Part shown: piece after piece, positions 8,703 to 17,777 of the stretch
Numbering within the stretch: position 1 is the first letter of the stretch
Layout: every line of letters starts with the position of its first letter
Source: an uncultured Aquimarina sp.
GTDB taxonomy: Bacteria > Bacteroidota > Bacteroidia > Flavobacteriales > Flavobacteriaceae
Direction of reading: 5' to 3'
DNA length: 55,769 nt
Assembly (NCBI GenBank): GCA_947500505.1
Contig: CANMSL010000021.1
Span: 1 to 55,769, forward strand
Made by a program: the position numbers and the translations under genes
Notes under the pieces: generated by a model
Databases searched by the model: none
What the model was told of the DNA's origin: nothing
Seen by the model: only the letters and a program-made list of their open reading frames with translations

Positions 8703-10643
8703 TTAAGCATCGATATTTGCATAAACAGCATTTTTCTCTATAAACTCTCTACGAGGTGGCACCTCATCTCCCATTAACATTGAGAAAATTCTGTCAGCTT
8801 CGGTTAGATTATCAATCGTTACTTGTCGCATAGTTCTAAACTCAGGATTCATAGTAGTATCCCACAATTGCTCCGCATTCATTTCCCCAAGACCCTTATA
8901 TCGTTGAATTTTAGAATTTTCACCAAACTCCTGAACTATTCTGTCTCGCTGATCATCATTCCAGGCATATTGTTTCTTAGCACCTTTTTTCACCAGGTAT
9001 AACGGTGGAGCAGCGATATAAATATGTCCTGCTTCAATTAATTCCTTCATATAGCGGAAAAAGAAGGTAAGAATTAATGTGGATATATGACTACCATCTA
9101 CGTCTGCATCACACATAATTACTACTTTATGGTAACGAAGCTTAGAAAGATTTAAAGCTTTACTATCTTCCTCTGTACCAATAGTTACACCAAGTGCGGT
9201 AAAGATATTTTTGATTTCTTCATTTTCGAATACTTTATGGTGCATTGCTTTTTCTACATTCAGGATCTTACCTCGTAAAGGCAAAATTGCCTGAAACATA
9301 CGATCTCGTCCTTGTTTAGCAGTACCGCCTGCAGAATCTCCCTCGACTAGAAATACTTCACATAAAGCAGGATCCTGCTCAGAACAATCTGATAATTTAC
9401 CAGGGAGCCCTCCTATACTCATCACGGTTTTACGCTGTACCATTTCACGAGCTTTCTTAGCTGCGTGGCGTGCTTGTGCCGCAAGAATTACTTTTTGAAC
9501 AATGGTTTTAGCATCGTTAGGGTTTTCTTCAAGATAGTTCTCTAACATCTCTGAAACAGCCTGAGATACAGCAGAAGTAACCTCTCTATTTCCTAATTTT
9601 GTTTTGGTCTGACCCTCGAACTGTGGTTCTTGAACTTTTACAGAAATGATAGCCGTAAGACCTTCTCTAAAATCGTCTCCTGCTATTTCGAACTTCAGTT
9701 TATCCAGCATTCCTGAAGCATCGGCATACTTTTTTAAAGTAGAAGTAAGCCCTCTTCTAAATCCTGAAAGATGTGTCCCACCTTCATGAGTATTAATATT
9801 GTTCACGTAAGAATGAAGATTTTCTGCATACGAATCGTTATAAATCATAGCCACTTCTACCGGAATGTCATTCTTTTCTCCTTCCATAGAAATCACATGA
9901 CCAATAATAGGACTTCGACTTGTATCCAAAAATCTAACGAATTCCTTTAACCCTTCATTAGAATGAAATACTTCAGAAACAAAATCTCCTTTATCATCTG
10001 TATGACGTTTATCTGTTAACGTAATCGTGATTCCTTTATTAAGGAATGATAACTCTCTCATACGACTAGCCAACGTATCGTAATTGTATTCTAGTGTCTG
10101 CTGAAAAATAGTAGGATCCGGTCTAAAAGTGACAATTGTACCATTAAAATCAGTATCTCCTGTAGATTTAACCGGATACAATGGTTTCCCTCTTTCGTAT
10201 TCCTGCTCCCAAACCTTTCCGTCCTTATGAACAACGGCATGTAGATGATCAGAAAGTGCGTTAACACAAGAAACTCCTACCCCGTGAAGACCACCGGATA
10301 CCTTATAAGAATCTTTATCAAATTTACCTCCTGCTCCAATCTTGGTCATTACAACCTCTAAAGCAGAGACACCTTCTTTTTTGTGGATTCCTACGGGGAT
10401 ACCACGACCGTTATCTTTGGTGGTTATTGAGTTATCTTCATTGATTGTTACATCGATAGTATCACAATGACCGGCAAGTGCTTCATCAATTGAGTTATCC
10501 ACTACCTCATACACCAAATGATGTAATCCTCTCACTCCAACATCTCCAATATACATCGACGGACGCATACGCACATGTTCCATTCCCTCTAACGCCTGAA
10601 TACTATCGGCAGAATAATTATTTTTATTTGCTTCTTCGCTCAT
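8703..10643 (-). CDS. gyrB: DNA gyrase subunit B
   Basis: ATPase subunit of DNA gyrase, which introduces negative supercoils. The 646-aa form lacks the long C-terminal insertion of proteobacterial GyrB. Seen: the GHKL ATPase motifs EVVDNSIDEALAG, DNGRGIPVGIHKKEG and GGLHGVGVSCVNALS; the transducer QTKTKLGN; the TOPRIM motifs LVEGDSAGGTAKQGRD and DADVDGSHI; and the C-terminal QRYKGLGEMNAEQLWDTTM. The QTKTKLGN sequence and the contiguous, short TOPRIM region favour GyrB over ParE. No dnaA, recF or dnaN lies next to it, so this is not a classical origin region. Confidence 0.96.
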   Translation of the reverse strand: MSEEANKNNYSADSIQALEGMEHVRMRPSMYIGDVGVRGLHHLVYEVVDNSIDEALAGHCDTIDVTINEDNSITTKDNGRGIPVGIHKKEGVSALEVVMTKIGAGGKFDKDSYKVSGGLHGVGVSCVNALSDHLHAVVHKDGKVWEQEYERGKPLYPVKSTGDTDFNGTIVTFRPDPTIFQQTLEYNYDTLASRMRELSFLNKGITITLTDKRHTDDKGDFVSEVFHSNEGLKEFVRFLDTSRSPIIGHVISMEGEKNDIPVEVAMIYNDSYAENLHSYVNNINTHEGGTHLSGFRRGLTSTLKKYADASGMLDKLKFEIAGDDFREGLTAIISVKVQEPQFEGQTKTKLGNREVTSAVSQAVSEMLENYLEENPNDAKTIVQKVILAAQARHAAKKAREMVQRKTVMSIGGLPGKLSDCSEQDPALCEVFLVEGDSAGGTAKQGRDRMFQAILPLRGKILNVEKAMHHKVFENEEIKNIFTALGVTIGTEEDSKALNLSKLRYHKVVIMCDADVDGSHISTLILTFFFRYMKELIEAGHIYIAAPPLYLVKKGAKKQYAWNDDQRDRIVQEFGENSKIQRYKGLGEMNAEQLWDTTMNPEFRTMRQVTIDNLTEADRIFSMLMGDEVPPRREFIEKNAVYANIDA

Positions 10644-10898
10644 AAATCAGCTTTAATTAATTACAATTTTTGGTCAACAAACAAAGATAAAAAAAGAGTG
10701 AAATGTTCAAAGTGTTTTATACGATATGATTTAAAGAGTTATCAACAATTAGTTAAGAAGAATACCAGAAAAACAAAAAACACTCTTAAAAGCGATAAAA
10801 ACAACCTTAAAAACGATTTAAGATTAAATTAATAATTTTTCATATACTCAAAAGTGACCTTAACGATTTGTAAACAAACACCTTAGAAATTAGCGTAT

Positions 10899-11114
10899 TT
10901 ATTTTGTTACTATTGTTTTATATTTAATTAAAAATAATTTGTAAAGTAAATATCCTAAGAGTAAGCCCAAAAGGCATTCAACTGAAAACAATTTCAAAAT
11001 TTCGAAACCAGCTACAAGGTAGGAGATCCAGTTATATATCTTTGAAAGCTCAGTAAGTAGAATTAGTTTAACTATCCATTTTAAATATATCGCTCCGCAA
11101 TTTTTCGAAAACAA
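10899..11114 (-). CDS. Possible small membrane protein (doubtful)
   Basis: A 71-codon frame starting with TTG in the 687-bp gap between gyrB and the astacin gene. The product would have one or two hydrophobic helices (YLVAGFEILKLF and LLGLLLGYLLYKLFLI) and a basic end. Codon use is not clearly non-coding, but AT-rich DNA often gives such hydrophobic frames, and I see no promoter or terminator. The rest of the gap (10644-10898 and 11115-11330) shows nothing beyond upstream regions of the two flanking genes. Confidence 0.25.
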   Translation of the reverse strand: MFSKNCGAIYLKWIVKLILLTELSKIYNWISYLVAGFEILKLFSVECLLGLLLGYLLYKLFLIKYKTIVTK

Positions 11115-11330
11115 AGCTTCACTAACAAAGAATTCTACTCACCTTAAAAGCTTTAAATATTCTCTTTACTTACCTGCGCTTTCTCAATCAACAATTACGA
11201 ATACTAAATGACAAACTAATTTAACACTCCAATTTACAATAATAGATACGCTTCTCGTTTTAGCAGTACAGTAGTATAATACTTAAAATTTAATAATCAT
11301 TAAACAAAAACTCAACTAATTTTTTTCAAA

Positions 11331-12470
11331 ATGAAAACTAAAAAATTAATTAATTACGGTAAAGCTGCTTTCATCTGCTTAGGACTTTTAGTAAGCGCCT
11401 GTACAAATGAAGATTTTGAAGAGTCTGAACAAATTAATAACACTCAACTCGAAAAAAAATCTTTTCTCGGTGAAACCTTATACGTCAAGCCTATTGGTAA
11501 TGGTGAATATATTGCCGGAGATGTGATCTATAATGAAAGTATGTTTGACAACGGTGATTTTGATATCAATCCTGTTCCTGGAGAGGTTGAAAAACTCGGA
11601 TTAGCTCCTGGAGTTACAAAATGGCCGAATAACACAATTATCTATGTTTTAAGCAATAATCTAACTTCCAATCAAAGACAGGTTACCTTAGAATCTATAG
11701 AGCAATGGTCTTCTAAAACTAATATCAAGTTTAAAGAAAGAACAAATGAAAATTATTACGTTACTATTAGAAATAATGGTGATAATTGTAATTGTGCAAA
11801 TGCCAGTTTAGGTGTTCAAGGAACTAGGGGTACTATAAATATGGGTGTTAGAACTGGAACTGGTGTTATGACTCACGAGATAGGACATACCCTTGGATAC
11901 TTACACGAACAAAACAGAAGTGACAGAGATCAATTTGTACAAATTTTTCCTGAAAACATACAAGATGGTGCCATTAGCCAATTTAGAATTAGTAATAATT
12001 CTGTGAATCCTGGACCTTTTGATGTAAAATCGATAATGATTTACAGTAGTTTTACATTCAGTAAGAACGGACAACCGGTAATGCTTGAATTAGATGGAAC
12101 TCGTATTCCATTTAACGGCAGATTATCTGCAGAAGATATCGCGGGTACTAATTTATTATATCCCGATGGAGACGGTGGTGGTGATGGAAACGATATATGT
12201 GAAGGAATTGAAGAATGGTCTCGTAATATTAGGTATAATGTAGGCGATAGAGTTACTTACCAAGGATTCTTATATGAAAGAGATTTTAATAGTTGGAATC
12301 AAATTGGAAAGTGTGGAGACACGCAGATTTCAGATATTTGCGAAGGTGTAGACGCCTACAATGGTAGTAGAAATTATGCTACAGGAGATCTTGTGACCTA
12401 CAATGGTTATTTATACAGAAAACTGGAAGGCAGAGGGTGGTCCAATCAAGGAAGGTGTACAAGTAACTAA
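11331..12470 (+). CDS. Astacin-type (M12A) metalloprotease lipoprotein with two CBM5/12-like modules
   Basis: A secreted zinc endopeptidase of the astacin/flavastacin group, 379 aa. Seen: a lipoprotein signal with Cys24 (LLVSAC); a catalytic domain with HEIGHTLGYLHEQNRSD (zinc His182, His186, His192, base Glu183); and the Met-turn SIMIYSS. A DGDGGGDG linker follows, then two repeats beginning ICEG (about 288 and 337) with GDRVTYQGFLYER and GDLVTYNGYLYRK. These repeats match the small chitin-binding type 3 fold. The product is probably surface-anchored and degrades proteins on polysaccharide-rich particles. ATG start; it has its own terminator. Confidence 0.92.
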   Translation: MKTKKLINYGKAAFICLGLLVSACTNEDFEESEQINNTQLEKKSFLGETLYVKPIGNGEYIAGDVIYNESMFDNGDFDINPVPGEVEKLGLAPGVTKWPNNTIIYVLSNNLTSNQRQVTLESIEQWSSKTNIKFKERTNENYYVTIRNNGDNCNCANASLGVQGTRGTINMGVRTGTGVMTHEIGHTLGYLHEQNRSDRDQFVQIFPENIQDGAISQFRISNNSVNPGPFDVKSIMIYSSFTFSKNGQPVMLELDGTRIPFNGRLSAEDIAGTNLLYPDGDGGGDGNDICEGIEEWSRNIRYNVGDRVTYQGFLYERDFNSWNQIGKCGDTQISDICEGVDAYNGSRNYATGDLVTYNGYLYRKLEGRGWSNQGRCTSN

Positions 12471-12516
12471 ATCTTATTGATTACATCCTACAACCCAAAA
12501 AATCATTCTGAAAACA

Positions 12517-12547
12517 AAAACCCCAAGAAAGAGACTCTTGGGGTTTT
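12517..12547. terminator. Bidirectional terminator between astacin gene and asnB
   Basis: A perfect 12-bp stem AAAACCCCAAGA/TCTTGGGGTTTT (12517-12528 with 12536-12547) with a 7-nt loop lies between two convergent genes. Confidence 0.85.
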
Positions 12548-12610
12548 ACATCTCAATTAACTCAACTTTCAGCGGCTCAAGCTGAAATCTTTAAATTCTT
12601 TGATATTCTT

Positions 12611-14296
12611 TTATTGCACAACTTCATCTACCAAATAAGCATCATCATGAACGTTTGTTACTGCTCTTCCGCTTGGGTCGTTTAAGTTCTTAAAAGCTTC
12701 ATCCCATTCTAATGCTATTTTGGTACTACACGCTACAGACGGTTCTTGCGGTACACTTAATGCTGCAGCATCACTAGGGAAATGTTCTTCGAATATAGAC
12801 CTGTAATAGAATTCTTCCTTATTTTGTGGTGTTTGAATTGGAAACCTAAAATGTGCATTGGACATTTGCTCATCTTTAACTTCGATCTCCACAACTTCCT
12901 TAAGTGTATCGATCCAGCTATATCCTACTCCATCTGAAAATTGTTCTTTTTGTCTCCAGGTTACACTTTCTGGTAAATAGGACTCAAAAGCTTTACGAAT
13001 CACCCATTTTTCCATCCGTTCTCCATTAATCATTTTATCCTCTGGATTAATCCGCATAGCTACATCCATGAACTCTTTATCTAAAAAAGGAACCCTCCCT
13101 TCAATACCCCAGGCAGCGAGTGATTTATTGGCTCGCAAACAATCATACATATGTAACTTATCCAGTTTACGAACAGTTTCTTCGTGAAACTCCCTGGCAT
13201 TAGGTGCTTTATGGAAATATAAATACCCCCCGAAAATTTCATCAGCTCCTTCACCAGACAAAACCATTTTTACACCCATAGATTTTATTACTCTTGCCAT
13301 CAAATACATCGGAGTGGAAGCTCTAATCGTAGTAATATCATAGGTTTCCAGGTTATATATCACATCTTTGATAGCATCTAATCCTTCCTGAATAGTAAAT
13401 TTAATCTCGTGGTGTATTGTTCCTATATGATCTGCCACTTTTTGTGCAGCGGCAAGATCAGGTGATCCTTCTAACCCAACAGAAAAGGAATGTAATTGTG
13501 GCCACCAAGCCTTTTTGGTATCGCCAGATTCTACTCTTTTTTCTGAATATTTTTTCGCGATGGCAGATGTAACCGAAGAATCCAAACCTCCTGAAAGTAA
13601 AACACCATATGGAACATCAGACATTAACTGTCTATGAACAGCTGATTCAAGTGCATCTCTTACCTCATCAATACTGGTTTTATTATCTTTTACTGCCTCA
13701 TAATCACTCCAGTCTCTCACATACCATTTAGTTAGCTCTCCTGTGGTACTATCCAAAAAATGCCCAGGAGGAAATAATTCTATTTTGGTACAAATTCCTT
13801 CTAACGCTTTTAATTCTGAAGCGACATAAAAAGTTCCATTTTGATCCCAACCCATATATAATGGAATAATACCCATATGATCACGAGCAATCAAATATGA
13901 ATCCTGTTGAGCATCATATAACGCAAACGCAAAGATACCATTGAGATCGTCTAAAAACTGTGAACCTTTTTCCTTATATAAAGCTAAAATAACCTCACAA
14001 TCAGATGCTGTCTGAAAATTATATTTACCATCAAATTTCTTACGGATTTCTCTATGATTATAAATTTCGCCATTAGCAGCCAGAATTAATTTTTTATCCT
14101 CACTGAATAACGGTTGTTTTCCTGATACCGGATCTACAATAGCTAATCTTTCATGAGCTAAAATTACTTTTTCACCTGCATAAATACCGCTCCAATCCGG
14201 TCCTCTATGACGTATTTTCTTTGACATCTCCAGTAACTGAGGTCTTAACACCTCTGCTTTTTCTTTTAATTCAAAAGCGCAAACTATTCCACACAT
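12611..14296 (-). CDS. asnB: Asparagine synthetase B (glutamine-hydrolysing)
   Basis: ATP-dependent conversion of aspartate and glutamine to asparagine and glutamate (EC 6.3.5.4). The glutaminase domain begins MCGIVCAF, where Cys must become the N-terminal nucleophile, so the ATG at 14296 is the start. A longer frame from an ATG at 14326 would bury this Cys and would also overlap a -7 promoter box. Seen: RHRGPDWSG, NGEIYNH, the synthetase ATP-PPi loop LLSGGLDSSVTS, SGEGADEIFGGY and EGRVPFLDKEFMD. 561 aa, of usual length. Confidence 0.95.
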   Translation of the reverse strand: MCGIVCAFELKEKAEVLRPQLLEMSKKIRHRGPDWSGIYAGEKVILAHERLAIVDPVSGKQPLFSEDKKLILAANGEIYNHREIRKKFDGKYNFQTASDCEVILALYKEKGSQFLDDLNGIFAFALYDAQQDSYLIARDHMGIIPLYMGWDQNGTFYVASELKALEGICTKIELFPPGHFLDSTTGELTKWYVRDWSDYEAVKDNKTSIDEVRDALESAVHRQLMSDVPYGVLLSGGLDSSVTSAIAKKYSEKRVESGDTKKAWWPQLHSFSVGLEGSPDLAAAQKVADHIGTIHHEIKFTIQEGLDAIKDVIYNLETYDITTIRASTPMYLMARVIKSMGVKMVLSGEGADEIFGGYLYFHKAPNAREFHEETVRKLDKLHMYDCLRANKSLAAWGIEGRVPFLDKEFMDVAMRINPEDKMINGERMEKWVIRKAFESYLPESVTWRQKEQFSDGVGYSWIDTLKEVVEIEVKDEQMSNAHFRFPIQTPQNKEEFYYRSIFEEHFPSDAAALSVPQEPSVACSTKIALEWDEAFKNLNDPSGRAVTNVHDDAYLVDEVVQ

Positions 14297-14323
14297 ATCT
14301 TCTTTTTCTACTAATTGAGAAGT

Positions 14324-14331
14324 CAAAGATG
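14324..14331 (-). promoter_or_regulatory. Likely -7 box of asnB
   Basis: CATCTTTG on minus is one base off the flavobacterial -7 consensus TAnnTTTG and lies 27 bp before the asnB start chosen here. I see no well-spaced -33 TTG. The same octamer occurs in both copies of the promoter element near 44.2-44.5 kb. Confidence 0.4.
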
Positions 14332-14553
14332 AACTTATAGTTACACTATTTAAATATCAAAACACTTATTACTTTCATATTTAAATAAAAAAATACCATA
14401 TACTTACAAACAATCAAATTAATAAGCTAAAAAACTGTAGAAAACTAACAGGTTGTTATTCGATTCTTTTAACAGAACTTAATGACAGGATTAACATTTC
14501 ATATGTAGGTTCACATATATCTTTACAACGGTTAAAAAATAAAATCACGAATT

Positions 14554-15087
14554 ATGAAAAAATCACTCTTATTAGCAGTTATCATGTTTTTAGGAACCGT
14601 AACAGCTACCCAAGCTCAGAAATTTGCGGGTTTACAAAAAAGCCCAACAGATATTTCTTATGCAAAGGCAGATAAAAATGCAAAACCAGATATCAAAGTA
14701 ATCTATAGCAGACCTCAGAAAAAAGGTAGGACGATGCTCGGGGACAAAGTCCCTTACGGAAAGGTATGGAGAACAGGTGCTGATGAGGCTACAGAGATAA
14801 AACTTTTTAAAGACATTAAGTTAGGAGACAATACCGTAAAAGCGGGAACATATTCCTTATTTACAATACCGGGTGAAAAAGAATGGACGGTTATACTTAA
14901 TTCTGATCTGGATGTTTGGGGAGCATATTCATATGACAAAAGTAAAGATGTTGCAAGAATAACAGTTCCTGCTGGAAAGGGAGATGAATTAGAAGCATTT
15001 TCTATTGCTTTTAAAAAAGTAGATAAAGGCTATCACATGGTACTGGGATGGGAAACTACAAGAGTAGAAGTTCCTTTTTATATGTAA
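14554..15087 (+). CDS. DUF2911 family exported protein
   Basis: A 177-aa protein with a Sec signal peptide ending TATQAQ. The remainder matches the DUF2911 pattern common in Bacteroidota: IKVIYSRPQKKGRTMLG, VPYGKVWRTGADEATEI, GTYSLFTIPGEKEWTVILN and a C-terminal VEVPFYM. The family is periplasmic or secreted, with unknown function. ATG start. It is divergent from asnB and is followed by a strong terminator. Confidence 0.88.
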   Translation: MKKSLLLAVIMFLGTVTATQAQKFAGLQKSPTDISYAKADKNAKPDIKVIYSRPQKKGRTMLGDKVPYGKVWRTGADEATEIKLFKDIKLGDNTVKAGTYSLFTIPGEKEWTVILNSDLDVWGAYSYDKSKDVARITVPAGKGDELEAFSIAFKKVDKGYHMVLGWETTRVEVPFYM

Positions 15088-15114
15088 TATAATATATAAA
15101 ACACGCTCCAAAAC

Positions 15115-15142
15115 AAAACGAGGTTGTAACAAACCTCGTTTT
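15115..15142 (+). terminator. Terminator after the DUF2911 gene
   Basis: An 11-bp perfect stem AAAACGAGGTT/AACCTCGTTTT (15115-15125 with 15132-15142) is followed on plus by a long T-rich run. It is 27 bp past the stop. It could also stop minus transcription from the small ORF at 15201. Confidence 0.88.
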
Positions 15143-15200
15143 TTATTTTTTTTAAGTACCTTTTGACTAAAAAGGTATAATTATTTCACTGAAATAATAA

Positions 15201-15299
15201 CTATCTGTGGATAGCGTGACTAGACGCTCCCGGTAATTCTTTAAGAAAGTCCATGACAATCCTAAAAGTTAATCTGAATTTAGTGTAAAATAGCCCCAT
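15201..15299 (-). CDS. 32-aa peptide, copy A of a new paralogous family
   Basis: ATG (15299) to TAG gives 32 codons. The product starts MGLFYTKF and ends FLKELPGASSHAIHR. Two other minus-strand ORFs in this gap (15555-15653 and 16644-16742) are exactly the same length and share Met1, Phe4, Tyr5, Phe18, Glu21, Leu22, Pro23, Ala25, Ser27 and Ile30, while their DNA has diverged. That is strong evidence for translation. There is no signal peptide; the N-terminal half is amphipathic and aromatic. Function unknown. Confidence 0.7.
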   Translation of the reverse strand: MGLFYTKFRLTFRIVMDFLKELPGASSHAIHR

Positions 15300-15554
15300 A
15301 ATATTTCCAATTTATTTAAACACAATATACTATCTAAGAGACTTATAATCAACTTTTTTAACAAAATATGTAAGAACTTTTAGATGTAAACAATCTTTTA
15401 ATCGACAAACAACTCAAATTTCAATTATACAAGTATAATTTATTCCTACTTGCCCTATGAAATTTATCTAATTTCATAGAATTAACGATTTATGTTCCAA
15501 ATAACATAACATAAGTATTTTATGAAACCTGTTAGCAGACTTGATCACTTTATC

Positions 15555-15653
15555 TTATCTATGAATAGCATTGCTACAAGCAGAAGGCAACTCTCTTAAA
15601 AAACTTTTTAATGCCTTAATATCAATTGTGAATATACCGTAAAAAAACTTCAT
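15555..15653 (-). CDS. 32-aa peptide, copy B of a new paralogous family
   Basis: ATG (15653) to TAA gives 32 codons, starting MKFFYGIF and ending FLRELPSACSNAIHR. It shares the ELPxAxSxxI C-terminus and the Phe4-Tyr5 start with copies A and C. An exact flavobacterial -7 box (TATCTTTG on minus, 15680-15687) lies 26 bp before the start, so this copy looks transcribed. It carries a Cys at position 26 where A and C have Ser. Function unknown. Confidence 0.72.
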   Translation of the reverse strand: MKFFYGIFTIDIKALKSFLRELPSACSNAIHR

Positions 15654-15679
15654 ATTAGTTTGATTTTTAATTTGTTATA

Positions 15680-15687
15680 CAAAGATA
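15680..15687 (-). promoter_or_regulatory. -7 promoter box of small peptide B
   Basis: TATCTTTG on minus matches TAnnTTTG exactly and is well placed before the 32-codon ORF. A TTG at the usual -33 spacing was not found. Confidence 0.45.
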
Positions 15688-15784
15688 AATCTCAAACTTA
15701 GTTGAATAAAAAATTTAACAACAGGAAACCTAATTTTTAGATATAAGATTATTTAGACCCGATGTAAGTATAAAATAAATTATT

Positions 15785-15862
15785 ATGAGTAATAACTATA
15801 AAGAATTTACTTACAAAAACTTTAAAGAATTAGGGGGCTTATCCCCCTGTTTCTTAAACTAA
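15785..15862 (+). CDS. Possible 25-aa peptide ORF (doubtful)
   Basis: ATG to TAA on plus starts MSNNYKEF and ends KELGGLSPCFLN. The last codons contain a strong hairpin AGGGGG/CCCCCT (about 15830-15847) followed by a T-rich stretch, so the site could instead be the terminator of a short plus-strand RNA. KELGGLS loosely echoes the KELPxAS of the neighbouring 32-aa peptides on the other strand, which may be chance. Confidence 0.25.
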   Translation: MSNNYKEFTYKNFKELGGLSPCFLN

Positions 15863-15947
15863 GATTAATTATGATTTCTTGAAAAAAAGAATTCCAATTA
15901 AAAAATAAATGAATATCCGCAATCTACCAGAACCTATTGTATCCTGC

Positions 15948-16003
15948 AGCGCAGTTGAGAGGTCAATAAATCTAAATTACTAAAAAAAGGTCTCGACTGC
16001 GCT
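15948..16003. repeat. REP-like hairpin with 13-bp arms
   Basis: AGCGCAGTTGAGA (15948-15960) pairs with TCTCGACTGCGCT (15991-16003) with one G-U. From memory, the word GCGCAGTCGAGA is typical of dispersed intergenic repeats in flavobacterial genomes. The loop is 30 nt. Confidence 0.5.
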
Positions 16004-16074
16004 ACCATTGACATATTTTATAGTCAACTATTAATTAAGTTTTTAAGACTAATCTTTGATTTATCCTTTTTCAT

Positions 16075-16440
16075 TTTCTTTATGGCGCATTCCTCTCGCT
16101 TTACTCGTCGGATGCGGTAAGAAAAGTAAACATAAGAAAAGACACTCCATCACACCATCTGTCCAAAGTTTACGCTATGTCGTAAGGTATTTTTGTCTTT
16201 AATCAAACCAAATTTCTTTTGCTAAAATTTTTCCAGGGCTTCTAGATTTTTTAACGCAAAACAAATCTTATACTGGTGAAAAAAGATTTCAAAACCCTGC
16301 TTTGGTACGTCAAATCCCTACGCTAGATAAAATTTTATCTCAGGCCTCGACCTGACATTCAAGCTATCATTATTAGGCTTTACGGATACTCAGAAAAATT
16401 AATAATCAGATCAGGAAAAACGTTAGCTCTTGGTTTTTGT
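16075..16440. other. ORF-less, structured, GC-richer tract; probable decayed repeat or RNA
   Basis: This stretch has no long frame yet is richer in G and C than its surroundings. It contains a 16-bp perfect palindrome (AGATAAAATTTTATCT, 16325-16340) directly joined to TCAGG-loop-CCTGA (16340-16355). On minus a short frame reads LLFLPHPTSKARGMRHKENE and then ends, a style I associate with decayed repeats. It could be a dispersed repeat, a MITE or a structured RNA; I cannot decide. Confidence 0.35.
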
Positions 16441-16566
16441 TTCGATTTTTATTAAAGTTATACATAGTCTAAAAAATCATATATTCTTCGTTAGGCTGAA
16501 ATTGTTTTGAGATGAATTTTTATAGTTACTTTCTGAATAAAAATATCTGTTCTAAATTTTACATAA

Positions 16567-16598
16567 AAAAAGGATTATCAAAATAGACAATCCTTTTT
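16567..16598 (-). terminator. Terminator of small peptide C
   Basis: A 10-bp stem AAAAAGGATT/AATCCTTTTT (16567-16576 with 16589-16598) is followed on minus by a T run. It begins 45 bp after the stop of the 32-codon ORF at 16644, which supports that ORF as its own transcription unit. Confidence 0.7.
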
Positions 16599-16643
16599 AC
16601 AGATATGTAAAATACATAGAATCAAATTTATGTATTAAAGTTG

Positions 16644-16742
16644 TTAATGTCTGATCACATAGCTTGAAGCTGAAGGTAATTCCTTAATAAAGCTTATTGC
16701 AGACTTAAAATGTAAACTTAGAATATTGTAAAAATTTCTCAT
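16644..16742 (-). CDS. 32-aa peptide, copy C of a new paralogous family
   Basis: ATG (16742) to TAA gives 32 codons, starting MRNFYNIL and ending FIKELPSASSYVIRH. Length and key residues match copies A (15201) and B (15555). A rho-independent terminator follows 45 bp downstream. The gap between C and B holds the decayed repeat, as if the tandem array had been interrupted. Function unknown; a signalling peptide, small toxin or regulatory leader are all possible. Confidence 0.7.
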   Translation of the reverse strand: MRNFYNILSLHFKSAISFIKELPSASSYVIRH

Positions 16743-16909
16743 AGTAAAGTGTTTGTAAATTGTTTACTTAAAATTAGCAACTACTTTTATGATTATCAAA
16801 CACATAGGTGAAAAATTTTTGTTTATTTGTTAATAAACTCGTATAATCGCCAAAAGTAATAGAATCAAGATCAAATACGCGTGAATTAGAAAGGTTTTTC
16901 TTACAAAAA

Positions 16910-16946
16910 ATAATTTTTGAATAGGGATAATTCCCTTAAAAATTAT
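16910..16946 (-). terminator. Terminator of queE
   Basis: The hairpin has arms ATAATTTTT/AAAAATTAT and an inner GGGA/TCCC. On minus it is followed by a T run (TTTTTTG). It lies about 80 bp past the queE stop. Confidence 0.6.
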
Positions 16947-17024
16947 GGCTAAACCGTAAACTCATAAAAAACAATTCGTAACATGGATCTAATTTCGTCT
17001 AAAACAGTTGTTGAAATACGCTGA

Positions 17025-17654
17025 CTAAGGAATATTTAAATACTTATGGGTCTGTAAGGACACTTTCCATTTAGGGTTATTCATAACGTAATCTACTATC
17101 ATAGGAATTACTTTTTCTCTTACACTCCATTCGGGTTGTAGGTACAACACACAATCTTTAGATACATGAGCTGCTTGCTTTTCGGCAAAATCAAAATCAC
17201 TCTTGTTGTAGACTATACATTTCAGTTCGTGAGCTTTGCTATAAATTTCAGATTTAGGAAGTTTTACCTTTTTAGGCGAAAGGCATATCCAATCCCATTT
17301 ACCTGTAAGCGGATATGCACCAGAAGTTTCTATATGCGTTGTAGCTCCTTTACGCTTCAGTCCTGCGGTTAGTTCTGTCATATCCCACGTTAAAGGTTCT
17401 CCACCGGTAACCACCACTACATCACTATATTTTACTGCATTTTCGACAATAACATCTGTTGCTGTAGGAGGATGTAAATCAGCATTCCAGCTTTCCTTAA
17501 CATCGCACCAATGGCATCCAACATCACACCCCCCTATTCTTACAAAATAGGCTGCAGTACCTTTATGATATCCTTCGCCCTGTATGGTATAAAATTCTTC
17601 CATAAGAGGAAGCATCTTTCCTTCATTCACCAGTTTTTCCGTACTTTTTTGCAT
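17025..17654 (-). CDS. queE: 7-carboxy-7-deazaguanine synthase (radical SAM)
   Basis: QueE rearranges 6-carboxytetrahydropterin to CDG in queuosine/deazapurine synthesis. 209 aa, usual length. Seen: the substrate-binding start EEFYTIQGEGYHKGTAAYF; a radical-SAM cluster CDVGCHWCD (Cys43, 47, 50), where the CxxxCxxC spacing is normal for AdoMet radical enzymes; VVVTGGEPL; and THIETSGAYPL. Start: ATG at 17654; the internal ATG before LPLMEEFY (17615) is an alternative. No other que genes are in the window, so the pathway must be completed elsewhere. Confidence 0.92.
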   Translation of the reverse strand: MQKSTEKLVNEGKMLPLMEEFYTIQGEGYHKGTAAYFVRIGGCDVGCHWCDVKESWNADLHPPTATDVIVENAVKYSDVVVVTGGEPLTWDMTELTAGLKRKGATTHIETSGAYPLTGKWDWICLSPKKVKLPKSEIYSKAHELKCIVYNKSDFDFAEKQAAHVSKDCVLYLQPEWSVREKVIPMIVDYVMNNPKWKVSLQTHKYLNIP

Positions 17655-17777
17655 AAGTATGCAAAGGTAGATAATAAATTACGAATGATAAACCAAGAAT
17701 CACGAATCTTCGAGAATTATCCACATTAAAATTTAGTGAAATTTAGGCTATTTCATAGGATTTTATCTATGATCTGC

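Noticed and set aside
8703..10643. gyrB as a sign of the replication origin
   Set aside because: No dnaA, dnaN or recF and no cluster of DnaA-box-like sites nearby.
16441..16560. Search for a fourth 32-aa peptide copy in the gap
   Set aside because: No frame with the FY and ELP pattern was seen here or in 16743-17024.
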